NCBI RefSeq assembly: GCF_047495875.1
Contig: NC_092462.1
Coordinates: 29,838,523 to 29,902,522 of the forward strand
Length of the DNA stretch: 64,000 nt
Direction: 5' to 3'
Source: Pithys albifrons albifrons
Taxonomy: Eukaryota; Chordata; Aves; Passeriformes; Thamnophilidae
In this document: positions 34,986-49,500 of the stretch, one piece after another
How the letters are laid out: each line of letters starts with the position of its first letter
How positions within the stretch are numbered: position 1 is the first letter of the stretch
Program-made: the position numbers and the translations under genes
The notes under the pieces: model-generated
What the model was told of the DNA's origin: nothing
Database searches by the model: none
What the model saw: the letters and a program-made list of their open reading frames with translations, nothing else

Positions 34986-37900
34986 TATAAGTAGCTTCGA
35001 AAGTGTGGGAGAAAGGCATAGCCACAAGTAAATCATGGCTTAAAAGATCTCAGTGATGTGCAGATTGATTAATCCTGTTTGTTGAGTCTGGGCTGGAAGT
35101 TTCTGTCAGAGAACATGGAGTTGTTTGAGTTGTTGTGGTGTGCAAAGTGGGAAAGACGGTATTCCTTTTAAAGTCCTGAACCTGAGGCAGTGCTAAGCTT
35201 TACCTCTTCAGTCGTCCTGCTATGTTTAAAAAGCTGTTGACAGTGTGAGAGCTAACCCTCACAAAGGGCTCCATTCCCATCCTGGCTGAGAAGGAGAGTA
35301 GAATGTGGAAGGAGTCTTTCTGAGTTAGTAAAAATAAAAGCAGCTCTTGCTCCCCAGCTATAACTACAGAGTCTTTGCTGTGGTTGTTTCCCATAGATTT
35401 TGATGAGTCATTTGAACATTTAAGATGTTCTTGCAAGTTTTGTTTAGCCAGATACTGCAACACCTTGAAAACAAACAAAACCTCAGGATCAGCTCTTAAC
35501 TCTGTTTTGTATTAAGTTATTTGGTTGTTTGACAAAGTGCTCTGCAGATCTGGTACCATGCTGGTTTGGGCTCAGGTAGAGTTAGTTTTCTTCAGAAATT
35601 AAAATTGGGTATGCGTATGAGTTTTTAGCTATGCAACCTAATTTACCTGTTTATGTGTGCGATAAGTCTGTTTACAATCTGCATGCAAAAGGCTTATAGT
35701 GGGTGAGATTTTGTTGTATATACAGAGTAAAAAAAGATTCTGATTTGACTCATCTTATACAATAAAGCATTTTGCTGTAAAGTTATCTTTTAAAGATAAG
35801 CAATACTGAAATTTCATACTTTGCATTTCTTATGAACCTCCTTCTCTGTGTACTGAGAGTTCAAGTAGCAGTTGCATTTGGTCACTGGGAAAGCCTAAAA
35901 GAAATCTTGTTTATTGTGTAGTGATCTTTATGTCAGATTGTATAATTTCATAATTTATACTGTGCGAAATTTTCATAATCCATGTTGACCATACATGTGT
36001 AGTGTCATCTCACAGTTACATGTTGTCAGATTATCTGAACTGTGAACTAACCACGCTGTAGATCCAAAAGTAGTTCAGATGTGTTTGGGAGTTGGCCTGA
36101 TAAGGCACAGCTCTCTAATGGGTCACAAGTCAGTGTCTCACTGTAACTCACAGCAACCAGTTTTGCCTGATAAGAACTGAAATTAAGAAACATACACTGT
36201 ACTGGAGATGTGTTGCTGGAACGGGAAGCACTGAGAGCCTCAGCAGCACAGAGGTGCCCGTTCTGCCTGAATTCAGCGCAGCTTCACCTGCAGTCAGTAT
36301 CAGTTCATGTTCTGCTGTGTGTAAGCTGATACCATGTAAAGCTTCCTTAATACTAGGTTTTGAGAGGATTTATTATAGTGTAGTATAGCACCATGTGGAA
36401 ACATGGACTTTATTTGGGAATGGTAACACATGTGATAGGGAAAGGACTCCTGTTGGAGATAAGTGGTTTGTGTTGCTGCTCCTTGAATTGTTCTGTAGAA
36501 GGCAGTTTGGAGTCAGTGGTAGTGGTGCTGAGCCAAACCTAATGAAAGTCAGCCAGTATTTCTGTGGACTGTTTTTGCTTTTTGGGTTCCTCTACTCACT
36601 GTTGGCTTGAAAACAAAACACAGATTCGGTGTTTAGAATTAATTGTGGCTTATGCAGCAGGGCTGACTTTTCTAGTGCTCTCAGTTATAAGCTTGAAAGG
36701 TGGAAGTTTTGAGGGAAAATTCAGCCTAAGTGGATTTTAAGGTTAGTGTTTGGATACCTCTATTATTTGCTTAGTGTATCTTATCTAGAATTGTTGAGGC
36801 TTATCTCAGCCACTTTATCTGGGTGCTCAATTGTCATAGAAACATTTCAAGTGTTAGTGCACATTTTAAATTATCCCAATAAACCAAGCAGATATCCCCA
36901 CTGGCTCCAATACAAATGTGCTTTAAGGTGCTGAATACTTGAAGGTGACTTCCTATTTCCAACTTAGACTTCATCAAGCAAGGTGATTTGTAACATGTAA
37001 ATGTAATTGATAGCTCTGTCTGGAATCTGGAGGCTTTGCATAATTCTGTTCCTTGCTGCTAATTAGTCCACTAGGCGGTTGCTTCTCATGTGATCCTTTG
37101 TATATTGAGAGCCCTAAGAGCAGTATTCATCTTGCACAGATAGTTCTCTAAAACCAGCAGGCATTCTGTTCAAACTCACCATCTCAAGTGGGATACTGAG
37201 TGGAGACTCCATATAGACGTTCACAGTCTAAATACTCTGAGGATGACCTGACTTGTAAACAGTAAACCTTTCAGTTTTCTTCAGCACACCTGTGCTTTCC
37301 AGTACCAGTATTTGGGGCACCCTCTCTGCTGGATTCCATGAGGCTTCTTTCTGAAACCGCTTTCAAACCCAGGTGTTTCAAGGATCAAGTAAGTTCTTAA
37401 GTAAGTCTTCATTAAAATAACTTGCTTAAGAAAAGCAGATTCCTGCTATTTAAAGGAGCATTCTCTCTGGAGAACAGCATGGCCCAAACACTTCAATATT
37501 TTCAAAATTATGTCTCCTAAGATCAAATTGCATGTGAGTATCTCTACAGTAATCTCTTGTAATCCCACAATGTGGAATAATATTTTGGCAATATAAGGTG
37601 CAAATTAAACAAATTTAATGACTATCCAAAAAACATAGTTTAGGAAGCAACTAACATCTCAGTTTTTTCTGGCCACAGTGGGTCAGTCTTCTGTCCCATA
37701 AGTGAGATTATTGTTTGTTCTGCTTTGCACAGGGGTGTGGATGTGGACATGTGTTTTAGATGAACGTTTTCAAGGTATGTTGTTCTTCTCGAGGCTGGAA
37801 CCTTCCTCTGTGCCTTTCTTTTCAATAGTGGTGCTATTTTTTTTCCAATGCAATAAATACAGCTGTCTAACATTCAGTTTTTCAGCAGATACTCTGCTCT

Positions 37901-40900
37901 TAATGAATGTGATCATTTACACAGTGTCACTGTAGTATTGGCATGCTAAATAATTTAGTGAGCTGTGGCAGGTAGATAGCTCTGTGGTGTCTGTGTTACT
38001 ATGGCAATACATTTGCTTAATGTAAATATTAGTCATTCTGGCCATATGAATCTCAGGGCTTCTGACATTATTAGCTGTGTTTGGGAGATGGAAATGTGAG
38101 TGTCTGAAAGTAAAGTTGTTCTGGAAATATTAATAGTTTAAAGATTACTTTCTTTTTTCATAATTCCTTCTGCTTTGTGACTGAGCTACATAATCTATTG
38201 ATTGTAATGAACAGAGCAGAACATTTCTCCCATTTCTTTATCATGGTTGTAATGCAGCTCCATTTTAAGGAAATACATAACTGGATTCTGATCCTCTAGA
38301 AATTCAGCTGACTGAAATGAAAGGAAATAGGATCTTGAGGTTCATCAGCTTTGCTCTCAAAGAGTCAAGGCAGTTTTAGAAGCACTAGAAATAAACTGAA
38401 ACCTGGAAGAAAAATTCCAGGGGTATTAGGTTGAGTTCCATGAGTTGAAAGCGGCGCTAAACGTGAGAGGCTTTTCCATCCCCTTTATGGGTACTGGGAG
38501 GTATAGAATTACTTAAGAAACATCTGATTTGTCATAAAATTAATGCACAAGCAATATGTTAATGGAGTTTTTTCTTAAATATTTATTTAGATATTTTCCT
38601 GGTCCTTTTTTATGGACCAATTCCAGGTAAATTGAACTACCTTCTGCAAAGTCTTTTCTCAAACACCAGCTTATTCCTGATTGTATGAACTATTCTTTGT
38701 CTGTTATGATATGCCAGCAGCACCTTTGAGGCAACAAAATTGGTAAAAGAATTCAATAATTTGCCTTTTCAAAGTATGATATGGCATCCCAGCTGATGGT
38801 CTGTATAAAGTTCAGTCACTGCAAACCACGAGTGCTGAATGTACACCACTACTGTTCATAACATTTTATGTACTGTTTGAAACCTTCGTGTGTTAAACTG
38901 CTACCCGTAAGATCAGTTTTGAAAAGTAGATTTGTCTGGAATGTGCCACCCTTCCCCTGTGTTTAGGACTGTCCCCAGCTTTCCTGCCACATGTCTGTAA
39001 TGCAGGAAAAGAAATCATAGTAACTGGTGAAAAACGTCTTTAATTATTTCTAGGATAGATTATACTGGAGGTCTGTGTGTGCTGCAGTCTGACATCAGTG
39101 CTCAGCACCTCTCTGTGTTTGGCTCATTAACTGTCAAGCAAGGAAATAGTGGAAAAAACCAGGAGTAGCCAAGCACAGACTTCTGAGTTTTCTGCGTTTT
39201 ACAGAATAGACTTTGCTGGCTTATAATATGTGTTCTTTGCTTTTCATACCTCTGAGATGATAAAACTTCTGCTGTCAGTGCTTGCATCTAAGGCAAAGCT
39301 CCCTACTGGACAAGAATACAAACTAGAGTTGTTAGTTGCCTTTCCATGGCACTGATGCTCACAAATGCTAGTCTGGAATTCAAGTTAACCTGGGAAAATT
39401 AATTATTTACCACATATCTTTTCCTGGCAAGGCTGCCTGTGGGAATACTGTGCTGCTGGCTGTGTTTTCTTTAAAAATAGAATACACTTTAGGTGCATCT
39501 ATTGATTACAGATGTAGGGAAGTATTGAAAAATTTGGATCCAGAATAACCTACCAAGTATTAGCATAGTTGAAAAAGTAATTCGAGGAGCTTCTCTGATT
39601 ATGCTCTTAGTAAACAAACCATACTCATAAAATGGCTTGGGAAAAGCCACATCCAGTGCAATGTATTGGAGGAAAAAGACTGCAGAGGCACTTTCTACTC
39701 TGTGGGAAGAACCTGTGTGCAGAGAGTTGCTCCTGTGGCATCAGGCTGGCAGGATTTTCTCTCAGGAGAAGAGGCTTAATAGTTCTGCTTTTCCAAAGTC
39801 ACAAGTATCCATTTTCAAGGCAGATTTTTGGGAAGGATACTCTGAGCACTCACTCCTTGCCAGGTGTGGCTGATGTGTCCCATAGGAACCATATGAAGAG
39901 CACGATGGGAGGAATGGTGTGTGTATGTGTGTGTGTGTGTTCTTTGGCATAACTCATGCTCTCAGTAGCTGAAAGGGTCCGGTGAGGGCTTGTCTGGCAT
40001 CCTTCTCTCTCTTTCTTGAATACCCGTGGATTCTTAGAACCAGAGATGCGGGGGAATACTTCACAGTGAGCCATACTCTGATTCCTTTCTTCCTGAGCTC
40101 TGCTGCATTTCTGTGCTTCTGCTGCTGAAATACAGCGTGCCCGTATTTTAAAGCTGGGCTGAGGAAAGTGGAATGGGTTGCATTGCAAGCTGAACGTTTA
40201 AATTGGGTGATAAATTGAAAGGAACAGAAGCGTGTGCCAAAAAATTGCATTTAATGTTTCACACATGATTTGCTCAGCTAGTTTTTTTTATTGTCACACT
40301 GCAAGTGGCTTTTCACTTTTTCCCACAGAAGAAAAAAGTCTTAACAGTTCTGCAATGCCTTCTTTATGTATGTAATGAATGTCTGCTTTTGAGTATTACC
40401 TTACAACTAAAATGTGGAGTTTTTATCTGCAGTATTTTTATGCTTTTTATTGTCATTCTTTTTGTATATTCTACTTTTAAAATGTAGTGATGGCTGTTCA
40501 GCAGTCCTGTACCTTTCATGACTCTCCTTGTGGAGAGAGAGCAGGTGCCACTTTTGTGTTGGGATGGGGAGATCCCAGAGGAACTGTGCATCTCAAGCTT
40601 GTGCTTATGGGAAATTGTTTTTGGACTGTCACACGTGAGTCCTCACACTGGGTGCTGCTGATCCATGGATAGCTGGCATTTAATCATCTCACATCTTGCC
40701 TTCTTTCTGTTGCTGTCCCAGGACAGGTAACATTGCAGAGATTAAAATGGAATGTTATGGCCTGTGTCCTCTCATGTTATCCTTAAAAATCATTGTTGTC
40801 CATTTAAGTGCTCACGTAGGTGTGGCATAAAATATATATAGAGTAGTGTAAGGCCTAAGTTGTTCCTTTTCAGGAAATGTCAGTGTTTTTATAGTGATAG

Positions 40901-42374
40901 TTTTACTTTTGACAGAAGATGGTGAAAAAGGAGAGTTAAATCAAACAGATATGGTTTCCAGGCTTTTGTTGTTAATTTTGTCAGTATATTAGTGCTTTTT
41001 CTGTTAGGGATTGGGGAGTATATGACAAGTGTAATGTCATATATTGTAGATATAAAAAGACTTGTCACTTAATCCTTACTGTTACTGCAATAAGACAGAC
41101 AGACACTGTTGAAATCATAGTAATGAGTGGTATTTATGTGCCTGTTGCATTACTAGAAGAACATGGCTTTGGGTTCTCAGAAGGGTTAGGAAAAGGCACA
41201 GAAGGGTGTTGCTTTCTCACAGCAGGAGCTCAAAAGGTGTTCATTTCCACATGCAGAACACTTAACTTCTAAACTACAGTAATACTGAAAGATGTGATTT
41301 GAACATCCTGTGTGTATAATTAGCTTTACTAGACATTAATAAGTGGGTTTAATATTCAAACCATGGTGTTGGAGCTAAGTGTGCCTATGAACCTTATCAG
41401 TAGAGCAAAATGTAAATTTTAACTAGTTTATCTCATTAGCCTTTAATAAGGTTGTGCTTCGCAAATCATGGCTGCATCATCTGCTGATTATATTCTCTGA
41501 TCTACTAAGCAAAATTGCAACCTAATAATAGCCACACATTGCATGAAACCCTCCCACTGGTGTTCTGAAACCCTTCGTGTTTATTTTTTTTCATTTAGAG
41601 GGCCTCGATTGTGTCTTTTCTGCACACTGCCAAAGTATAGACATGAAGGTAAGATGAGCGTTCATTACTTGTAGGCCCTGGTTTCAGAAGTGTTTTGCCA
41701 AATGGGAGTTTCTGATGGGGGCTGTATGTCTGTGTAGTATGAGTGTGGTGCATAGGGATTCTGAGATTTTTTGGGGCACGTGAACAGCCAGTCTGTCAAC
41801 CAAATAACAATGCCTTGATGCTCTAATAATAATCAGAGCTCTCCAGAAGTCTGTGACCCTTCTATGAAAGGAAAAAGGGAGCTGAGTGATTTGCCCTAGG
41901 CTCGTGTAAAAGGGAAGAGAATTGGAGGAGAATGTTAAGCCTTCTGGCATGAGCTCTCGTATACAGGCGGTTACCACTGTGGCTCGTGAGGATCCATTTT
42001 TTCCCCTGCATGCTATTCAGGGCAAGTAAGAGGAAGCTGAACACATTTGTAATAATTCTTCTGGTAAGTCCAGTTTGGATATTTTCTCCCAGCAAATTGC
42101 TCATACAGTCTTGTCTAAGTCCAAAGGAATTGTTCAATCCATCTAGAAACTTTCACGCTTTGAAAGTTTCCCAGTACCTGTTTGTGAGATTCAATGAGAG
42201 AGTGTGAATAGGGTTGGTTCTGGTGTCTAAGGCAGCAAAACTCAGTCATTGCACTTGTAAGCTGATTTGGTTCAATTTTGCTTCCATGTGGTTTTTATTT
42301 TGAAAAATGTATACTAGCCTTCTCTGATTGAGTTCTTTAATGATTGCACCTCCTTCTAGAGCAACTTCCAGCCA
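34986..42374. other. Non-coding, putative intronic DNA
   Basis: No coding exon or named repeat apart from a GT microsatellite at 39915-39940. Open frames around 39632-40250 overlap on both strands and have no family features. Confidence 0.5.
39915..39940 (+). repeat. GT microsatellite
   Basis: A run of about 12 GT units with one interrupting A (tatg). Confidence 0.9.
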
Positions 42375-42427
42375 GGAGTTGGACTTGATGGTCCTGATGG
42401 GTCTCTCCAACTCAGCATTTCTATGAT
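42375..42427 (+). mobile_element. CR1 3'-terminal stub
   Basis: The text 'ggagttggacttgatggtcc' followed by 'gggtctctccaactcagca' and 'ttctatgat' is the last 50 or so bases of a CR1-type LINE in divergent form, on the + strand and heavily 5' truncated. Confidence 0.7.
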
Positions 42428-42983
42428 AAAACAGTACTTCAGATATTTAGGGTCTAGAATGAGAGAGTCTGTTTAAATGGTTGCTAGAGGTGCAAGGTGA
42501 CTCTCTTTTGTCAACATACCATGTTAAATTGAGATTTAAACCCCATTATAGCTGAAAGATATGAGGTGGGACAGCTGCTGTATTTTTATAGCAGTAGCTA
42601 CCTCCCTCACAGGTGGATAGAGTCTGAGTGACTGCTTCTGGCAGTACATTTACTATGCTAGTAGTCATCTATCAAAGTACTGTGTTTTATTTTTTGCATT
42701 GATCTTGTTGATGGTTCTCTTGGTAGATACATTGTCACAGGGAAAACTCAGCTTTTCCCTTGTTGGAGAAAATCATGCGTCTTGGCTCCCTGTCCTACTG
42801 ATTTAGAGGATGAAGAGGCACTGCAGCAACCCCATCTGTATGTACACTTGGAGTCTAGAGGGTTTGAATTTTCAAGTGTTGGCAACTTTGAGGACTGGTT
42901 CTTTTCAAGTAGGTTGATCATTGTGGTATCCATAATTCTAGGCTTATGCACTTTTGGTATCAGCACTCCTGAAGAGAGGTTTT

Positions 42984-43500
42984 CATAGAATCATTGAGTG
43001 GCTTGGGTTGGAAGGAACCTTTAAGACTATCCCATTTCAAACCTTCCACCATGGGCAGGACACTTTTCACTAAACCACGTTGCTCAGGGTGCCACCTAAC
43101 TTGGCCTTGAACACTTCCAGGGATGGGGAATCCACAGCCTCTCTGGGCAACCTGTTCCAGTGCCTCACCCCACTCTGAGTAAAGAATTTCTTCCAACATG
43201 TAATCTAAACCTCTCCTCTTTTAGTTTAAAATGTTCCTACTTGTTCTATTAGTATCTACTCTCCCCCTGTTTTGTAAGCCCTATTAAAGTACTGAAAGGC
43301 CACAATTATGTTTTCCTAGAGCCTTCATCATACTGAACAACCCCAGCTCTCCCTGCCTGTCTTTATAGGAGAGGTACTTCAGCCTTCAGGTCATCTTTGT
43401 GGCCCTCCTCCGGACCCTCTCTAACAAGTCCACATCTTTCTTGTGCTGAGGACCACAGAGCTGGATGCAGGACTCCAAGTCTCACAAGAGCAGGGTTTTC
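42984..43500 (-). mobile_element. CR1 LINE 3'-end fragment
   Basis: The + strand begins 'catagaatcattgagtggct', the reverse complement of a CR1 terminus. It continues with 'ggttggaaggaacctttaag', 'ccttgaacacttccaggga', 'ctctctgggcaacctgttcc' and 'aggaccacagagctggatgc'. The element is therefore on the - strand with an intact 3' terminus at 42984 and a 5' truncation near 43500. No coding potential remains. Confidence 0.92.
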
Positions 43501-46500
43501 TTCTATCCTTCATTAGTTTGTCATTAGTCATAGATATTTTGCTTAGTGCTGACTTATCATTTATTTTCATTTAGTTTTTTATCACAGACGCTTGATTGTA
43601 TGCAAATGCTCTCATAAAGTCACTGAAGGGCCTCCTGAGCCATTCTGTGACTCTCAGGACTGAAGGTTTGAGTCCTTCAGAGTACAGATATACTTGAGAA
43701 CAGCAGGGATGTGAACACTGCCTAATGGAGAGATGACATACTCTGAAAAAAGGGTGAAGGGCTTTAATTTTGGAGTTACAGTGACATGAATTATGGTGCA
43801 AGTACGATAGTGTCTGTGGGGCAAGGAGGACTTGAAGATAGAGCAGAGCAGAGATGGCAGTATATGTGGTGACAGTTTTGTTTCAGCAGAGGGGTAACTG
43901 GTAAATGATTAACAGTTTTGTATGTACTAAAATACTTTCATAACTGGTACATCAAAACAAAAAATTGATTTGACACATACTTTCTAATTCTCGTGTTCTT
44001 TTTCCCCTTTCAATGGAGAGGTTGAAAAAATAATCATAAATTTGTAATTTAATGTCAAGTACCGTGTCCTCAGGAGTAAAATTAGAGATCTCACTTCCAA
44101 ATATTCAGTGGTTACAGCTGACTAACATTCAAGGCCTATGCATACAGACAGACTTTCTCATGCCTCCTTGAACTGCTTTTGTCTTTAGCTTGTGCTCCTT
44201 TGGAGCTCCCTGAGGACTGTATGTGAGATCTGACTTTGCATGAGGCTTGGTTTGCAATTTTGGATGGCACATCTGTTGCTGATTTTCAAGAAAATTGTTA
44301 AGGTGAACTGAAAATTAAGGAGGGGAATTGGCAGAGGAGAGGTACTGGATTTCAGGCATAGGGGATAAGAGTACCCTCCAACTACTTTTAAAAACTCAAA
44401 CCTTGGTGTACTGCAGCTTCTGCAGCTCCGACAGCGTCAGATAGAAGGACAGAAGTGGGGGTGGGAAGCAGCAGGGTTCCCAAAGACTCACACAGACACT
44501 CCCACTTTCGAAGCTGTGCAGGCAGGAATGAGAACAACCTGTTGATGGGTGGAACCTGTGCTTTCCCACGCCTGTCTCCTTAGGTGTTACAAAATTAGAT
44601 GGGAGAGGCTGTGGTTTGGCTTTTGGTTATCTACATCAAGAAGCATTCCTGACAGAGCTGACATCCAACTCCCTCATTTACTAGACTTTCAGTATTGATC
44701 ATTCCAAGTGTTAAAAAGTTTAAATAGTAATTAGATTTTATTTTTACTTTATTCTGGTATTTGCCCCCCCTTTTAGTAGCTGTATTTCTGAGGTTCTATG
44801 TTTTTCAGAGCAGTTGCTTTATAAGATGAATAGTCTTCATTTGCAGTTTGCTGGGTTATTTGCCTTCTTTTACCCTCAAGGGTTTGGGAGTTACTAGTTT
44901 ATCTTCATTCCTTCCTGGACTAAAATGACACCTCTATTTCTATTGATGTTTTCGCAAAGGTTCAAAGGCAGCACTGGAAAAAATTATGCAGAATTGTTAT
45001 GGAAGTGTAAGATTACTTCAGTCTTTTTTTTCCTAATTGTTCCTGTGATTGTTTATCAGTTTCTTTTTTTTTTTTTTTGCATGCTGGCTACATGTGTAAG
45101 ACAGGTGTTGTATAGACTTTATATGTTTCCTTTTTTTTGCCAGTGCATTCATATGTCTCATTATTGAGGCAAAGGTATTCACAAGAATGGAAAATGCTGT
45201 AATGTCATTCAGCTTCCATTTGCAGAGGACGAGGAGGTGTAAGAATGTAAAATATTTTCATAGTAGAGTAGGCTTGTGTTACGAGACCAGAGATGCAGAA
45301 TTAATTTTTACACTGCATAATGGACAACTTAACACTGTTTACATGACACAGGTAATTTTATTCCTAGGAAAGCTGGAGAAGCTTCAAGGGAAAAACATCT
45401 ACCACCTGTAGAAAATGCAATGAAACTAAATAGAAAAGGAAATATAAGTAACAGGTAAATTTTTCTTTGATCTGGCTTTTAATGCAGTAAACACCATAAA
45501 AGTGCCAACAATCTACTTTGGATTTTGTTGTTTACTATCATATGTAAGAAAGCCTATCATATATGGAAAGCCATAATCTACCCGAGTCCACCCAACTTGC
45601 AAATCTGTATTAATATTTTTGAATAAGGATGTCACTGCAGGAGGAGAGGTTGATTTTTCATGGATCTATGCTCACAAATGGGGAATGTTATTTTATTGAG
45701 GTTTTTGACTTTGCTGTAGGAATTAATGTAAAATGAATTTTCAAGTACTGCTTGTCTACTCAGAGTTGGAATAGAAAGGGAGGAGAAAACCAGCATTCCT
45801 ATGCAGTTTCCTATGAGATCATATACCTGGGGTTTTGTGAATTATGGGAATGGGAAACTGGAGGGACAGGATAGGATTTTGTAAGGATGCTCATTTTGTC
45901 TTTTTTTTCCCTTTTGATTTCTTCTTCTTCACTCTTGTTCTTTGGGGAACAGTGCTATAGTGATTTGTGGGTCTCATCCTGAATGCTGATGTTTTTTCAG
46001 TGGTTTTCCCCAAATTTGGCCATTGATAATCATAAAAAGAATTTCTGCAAGTGCTCTTCTCTTTGCCAAGCCTTGAACATAATTTAGGACAGAGGAAGTT
46101 CACTACCTTCTGGAGATCTCTCCAGGCCAAATTTCAGCTGTCTGAAGCAAACAGTGTTGGTTCACACGGTGTTCTGTTCTTTCTATTCATTTTTTTAAAG
46201 GAGGAAGAAAGGACTACAGAGGTACATTTACATTCAAATGTATCAATCCATTAAATATAACATTTATCACAAAGCCCTGTCTACTGTGAGGCAATACATA
46301 TGCATAGGGTGAGATATGAAAATGACCTTTCAGATTTTAGTAGCTCATTAAGTTGACTAGGTTTTAAGGAGTAATTTGTGATGAGCGTCTGCCATGCTAC
46401 AGTGCTCTGTAATTATACGCTCCTGCTCATTCCCTTCGTTCATTAGTTCATCATGTCACTAACATGTTATCACTTCAGAGTGTAGGAAAAAATGTTGACT

Positions 46501-49500
46501 TGGTGGATAAGTATCTTGGGATGGTAATTCTCTCTAAAATGAGTAGTTTCAGTTAACCGTGTAGAGAAAGATAAATGACAGATTCAAGTTATCCGGCCGA
46601 TTACCACAGTCTGTGTACTATAATGAACATACTGAGAAGTATAAAAGGGTTTTATTGTGTGATAGATAGCTACCTAAATTTAGATAAAAGTTATAAACCC
46701 ACTTTTTTCCAGGAAAAAAAGGACTTTGTAGTGTGAATGAAGTTTTGGGAGGAGAAATAAACATGCTTCAAGAGTAAGGATTATGTTAACAACTATGCAA
46801 TATCCATTCTGAATCTAACAATTTCGATTTTATGGCATATTCTGTCCTTTTCTGGTGCTTTTAGTTTGAAAGAAACAGATAAAGAGAAGTATCATGTGCA
46901 TGTGAATGAGAGAACAATTCCATCTGCAAAGCAGAAGTTCTTTTCTCAGTGAAAACTTGGCGACAAACCTCTTGGGGAGCTTGTTGTTTGGTTTGTTGGT
47001 TTTTCAGTGAAATAATCAGGATAGTCTTCATGGTGTTTTACTGCTGATTCTTATGGTTAAACTATACTTAGAACCTGCAGACTCATCTCAGAGTTTGGAA
47101 ATTTAAAAAAAAAGTTTATGGCTTCTTTATCATGCAACATGGAACATTTGGAATATATGTGTGTTTGCATCTTATTGTGGATTAGTGCTGAAAGCATACA
47201 TATCTTCTTTAGTGTCACTTTGTAGAGTTGAGAACATTATTCTTGGCCTTTCTATGTTCATTTTAATGAGTAATTTGACATGTTATACAAATCACTTGAA
47301 AAATTGTTTTACATATTATTGCTGTAGGTGTAAAATATATACCTTAATCTTGTTTTCTGGAATCTACATATGATAATTACAAGTATATTGATAACATTTC
47401 TCTAGACCATCTTTCTCTTGGAAAGGTAGTATTTCCTATCTGTATGCTACTGTTCTGAAAAGAGCTTTAAATCTTCAGAGTATGGAGTCTTCTACTGCTT
47501 TGCTGCTCTCATTCATCTTCCTGTCAGGAAGATTTTGCAGAAAGGCAACTTAATAATTTCCTATGAATTTAGTTGATACTTTTAGCTATAGACACGGTTT
47601 TACCTTTCTCAAAAAGTGTAAAAAAGAAAAAACATTCCATTCACTTTAATATCACAACTTCAGGAACCACGTGTCTTTCCTAAATTACAAGCAGGTTGGA
47701 GCCAGGTTTGTATGTCACACAGATGTCAGAATTATCTTGAAAAGCAAAAATTGATGCTGCAGAGTGTATGGATCATTTTGATTTCTTTCTTCCAGTACCA
47801 CAGCCAGAACATAAAGTGGGTTTTGTTAAATGTCTGCTTTCTGGAGCATTGCTCCCTCCCACTCCTGGCTTGTGATGAATTTTGAAATAAACTCTGTACA
47901 ATTTCTTAGTGGAGATGGAGAAACTGGCAGCAGCTATTCTTTTATCAATAATTCACTTCAATTATGGCAAAACAAAATGACTGGTGTAGACACAGCAGCT
48001 GATATTCGTAATTCACCTATAAACCAAGGAATGGAAGGTAGCTTTCATTGAGTGCCATGTGCTATGCCCTTTGGGGTTGTTTCTGTTTCTCTTTGAAGCT
48101 TGGTATGACAGCAAACTCCGAGTACAAAGTTTTAAACTGAGGCTTGCAATGCCTCTCTGACACAGTACAACACCAAACATGTTGGTCGGTGAGCCTTGGA
48201 CATTTTAACTACTTGGTTTTCTATGGAAACAGGCTTTTCTGGGATCATCACTTTTGGTAGTAATAGGGGAATGAGGCAGCAAAGTTAAAGCCTTTGAACT
48301 GATTTTGATTCGATGACTGCTATTTTTAAGTTGAGTTGGGGTTTTTTGGTTTTTTTTCTTTTTCAAGTTTAGTTTAGGGTTTTAATATCTTTTGCAGCAG
48401 CTGTCTGCTAGTAGCAGACAAGATACCTCAGTCATACTGTCCCAGAGTTCTGCTAAGATTAGAGAGATAACGATCTCAAATTTTAAGAACCCTAGCTGCT
48501 ATTTTATTCTTGAGTTTTTAACCAATGTAATCTGTATTTTGAACCACTAATTGTTACTGAATTGTTGCCTTTCTGTAGTAGGCCAAATGTGAAGAGATGC
48601 AATACAACAGAGGAACAAAGTCATACCACTTACATAGCAACCTTATTTTGTTCTCATCCTTGCTTCAGATTTATGACCCAGGGATAGGAATATGTAGTTC
48701 ATTCCTCCTGGGGCTTAGAAAGAGTAACTCCAGTGATTGCATGCTCTCAAGTTCCAGTGAAATTGCCTATGTGCAAATGCATGTGGTAGATGAACATGCC
48801 CTGTGGTGATGTAACAGGTAAATGAGGCCCTCCCTGAGGAGGTCAAGGTCTCTGTCAAGTGTTCTGTGTTGTTTAATTAGTGTTTTCTTGAGAAATCAGT
48901 GCCATTTCTCTAGCTTTGGAAATATGCTCTATGATGAACTGTCTTTGCTGGTCAGCTCTATACCTTTCTAGATCCACTCTGTGTAATTTTAGCTTAACCT
49001 ATCAGTACTTTTTGGCCCATACTACCTAATTAGCATCTGTTCTCTCATTTTGACTGACCCACGCAGTAGGAGCCTCTGAGGGCTTGGAGTTTGGCTTAGC
49101 CTGTGTCCCAGTGCATGGGCTGCCAGCAAGAGTTGATCCCATTGCTTGCCCTGGCAGCAAGCCTGTTTGTGCAATTGTGGCACTCCTGAACTGGGACAAT
49201 CAGCTGGGCCTCTTGGCTGTCCCTGCTGTGTGCACTGTGGGGGAACTGCCTGTTCATGTGTCTGGAGAACCATGTACTTATTTAATGCTGTAGCCTGAAC
49301 CTCCTAACGTATAATACCACAGCAGTATATAGGTCACATGAAGATCTCGGTGGTATCCCAGCTGAGCTAATGTGAATCCACAATAAACACGTGAGTAGTG
49401 TACTTCCACAGACATTTGATAAAAGATGAATTGTGTTTTTTAACTTCAGCAGGCTGACTGTAGATGGGACAGTAATATTTTTGTCTCATTATAAAACACA

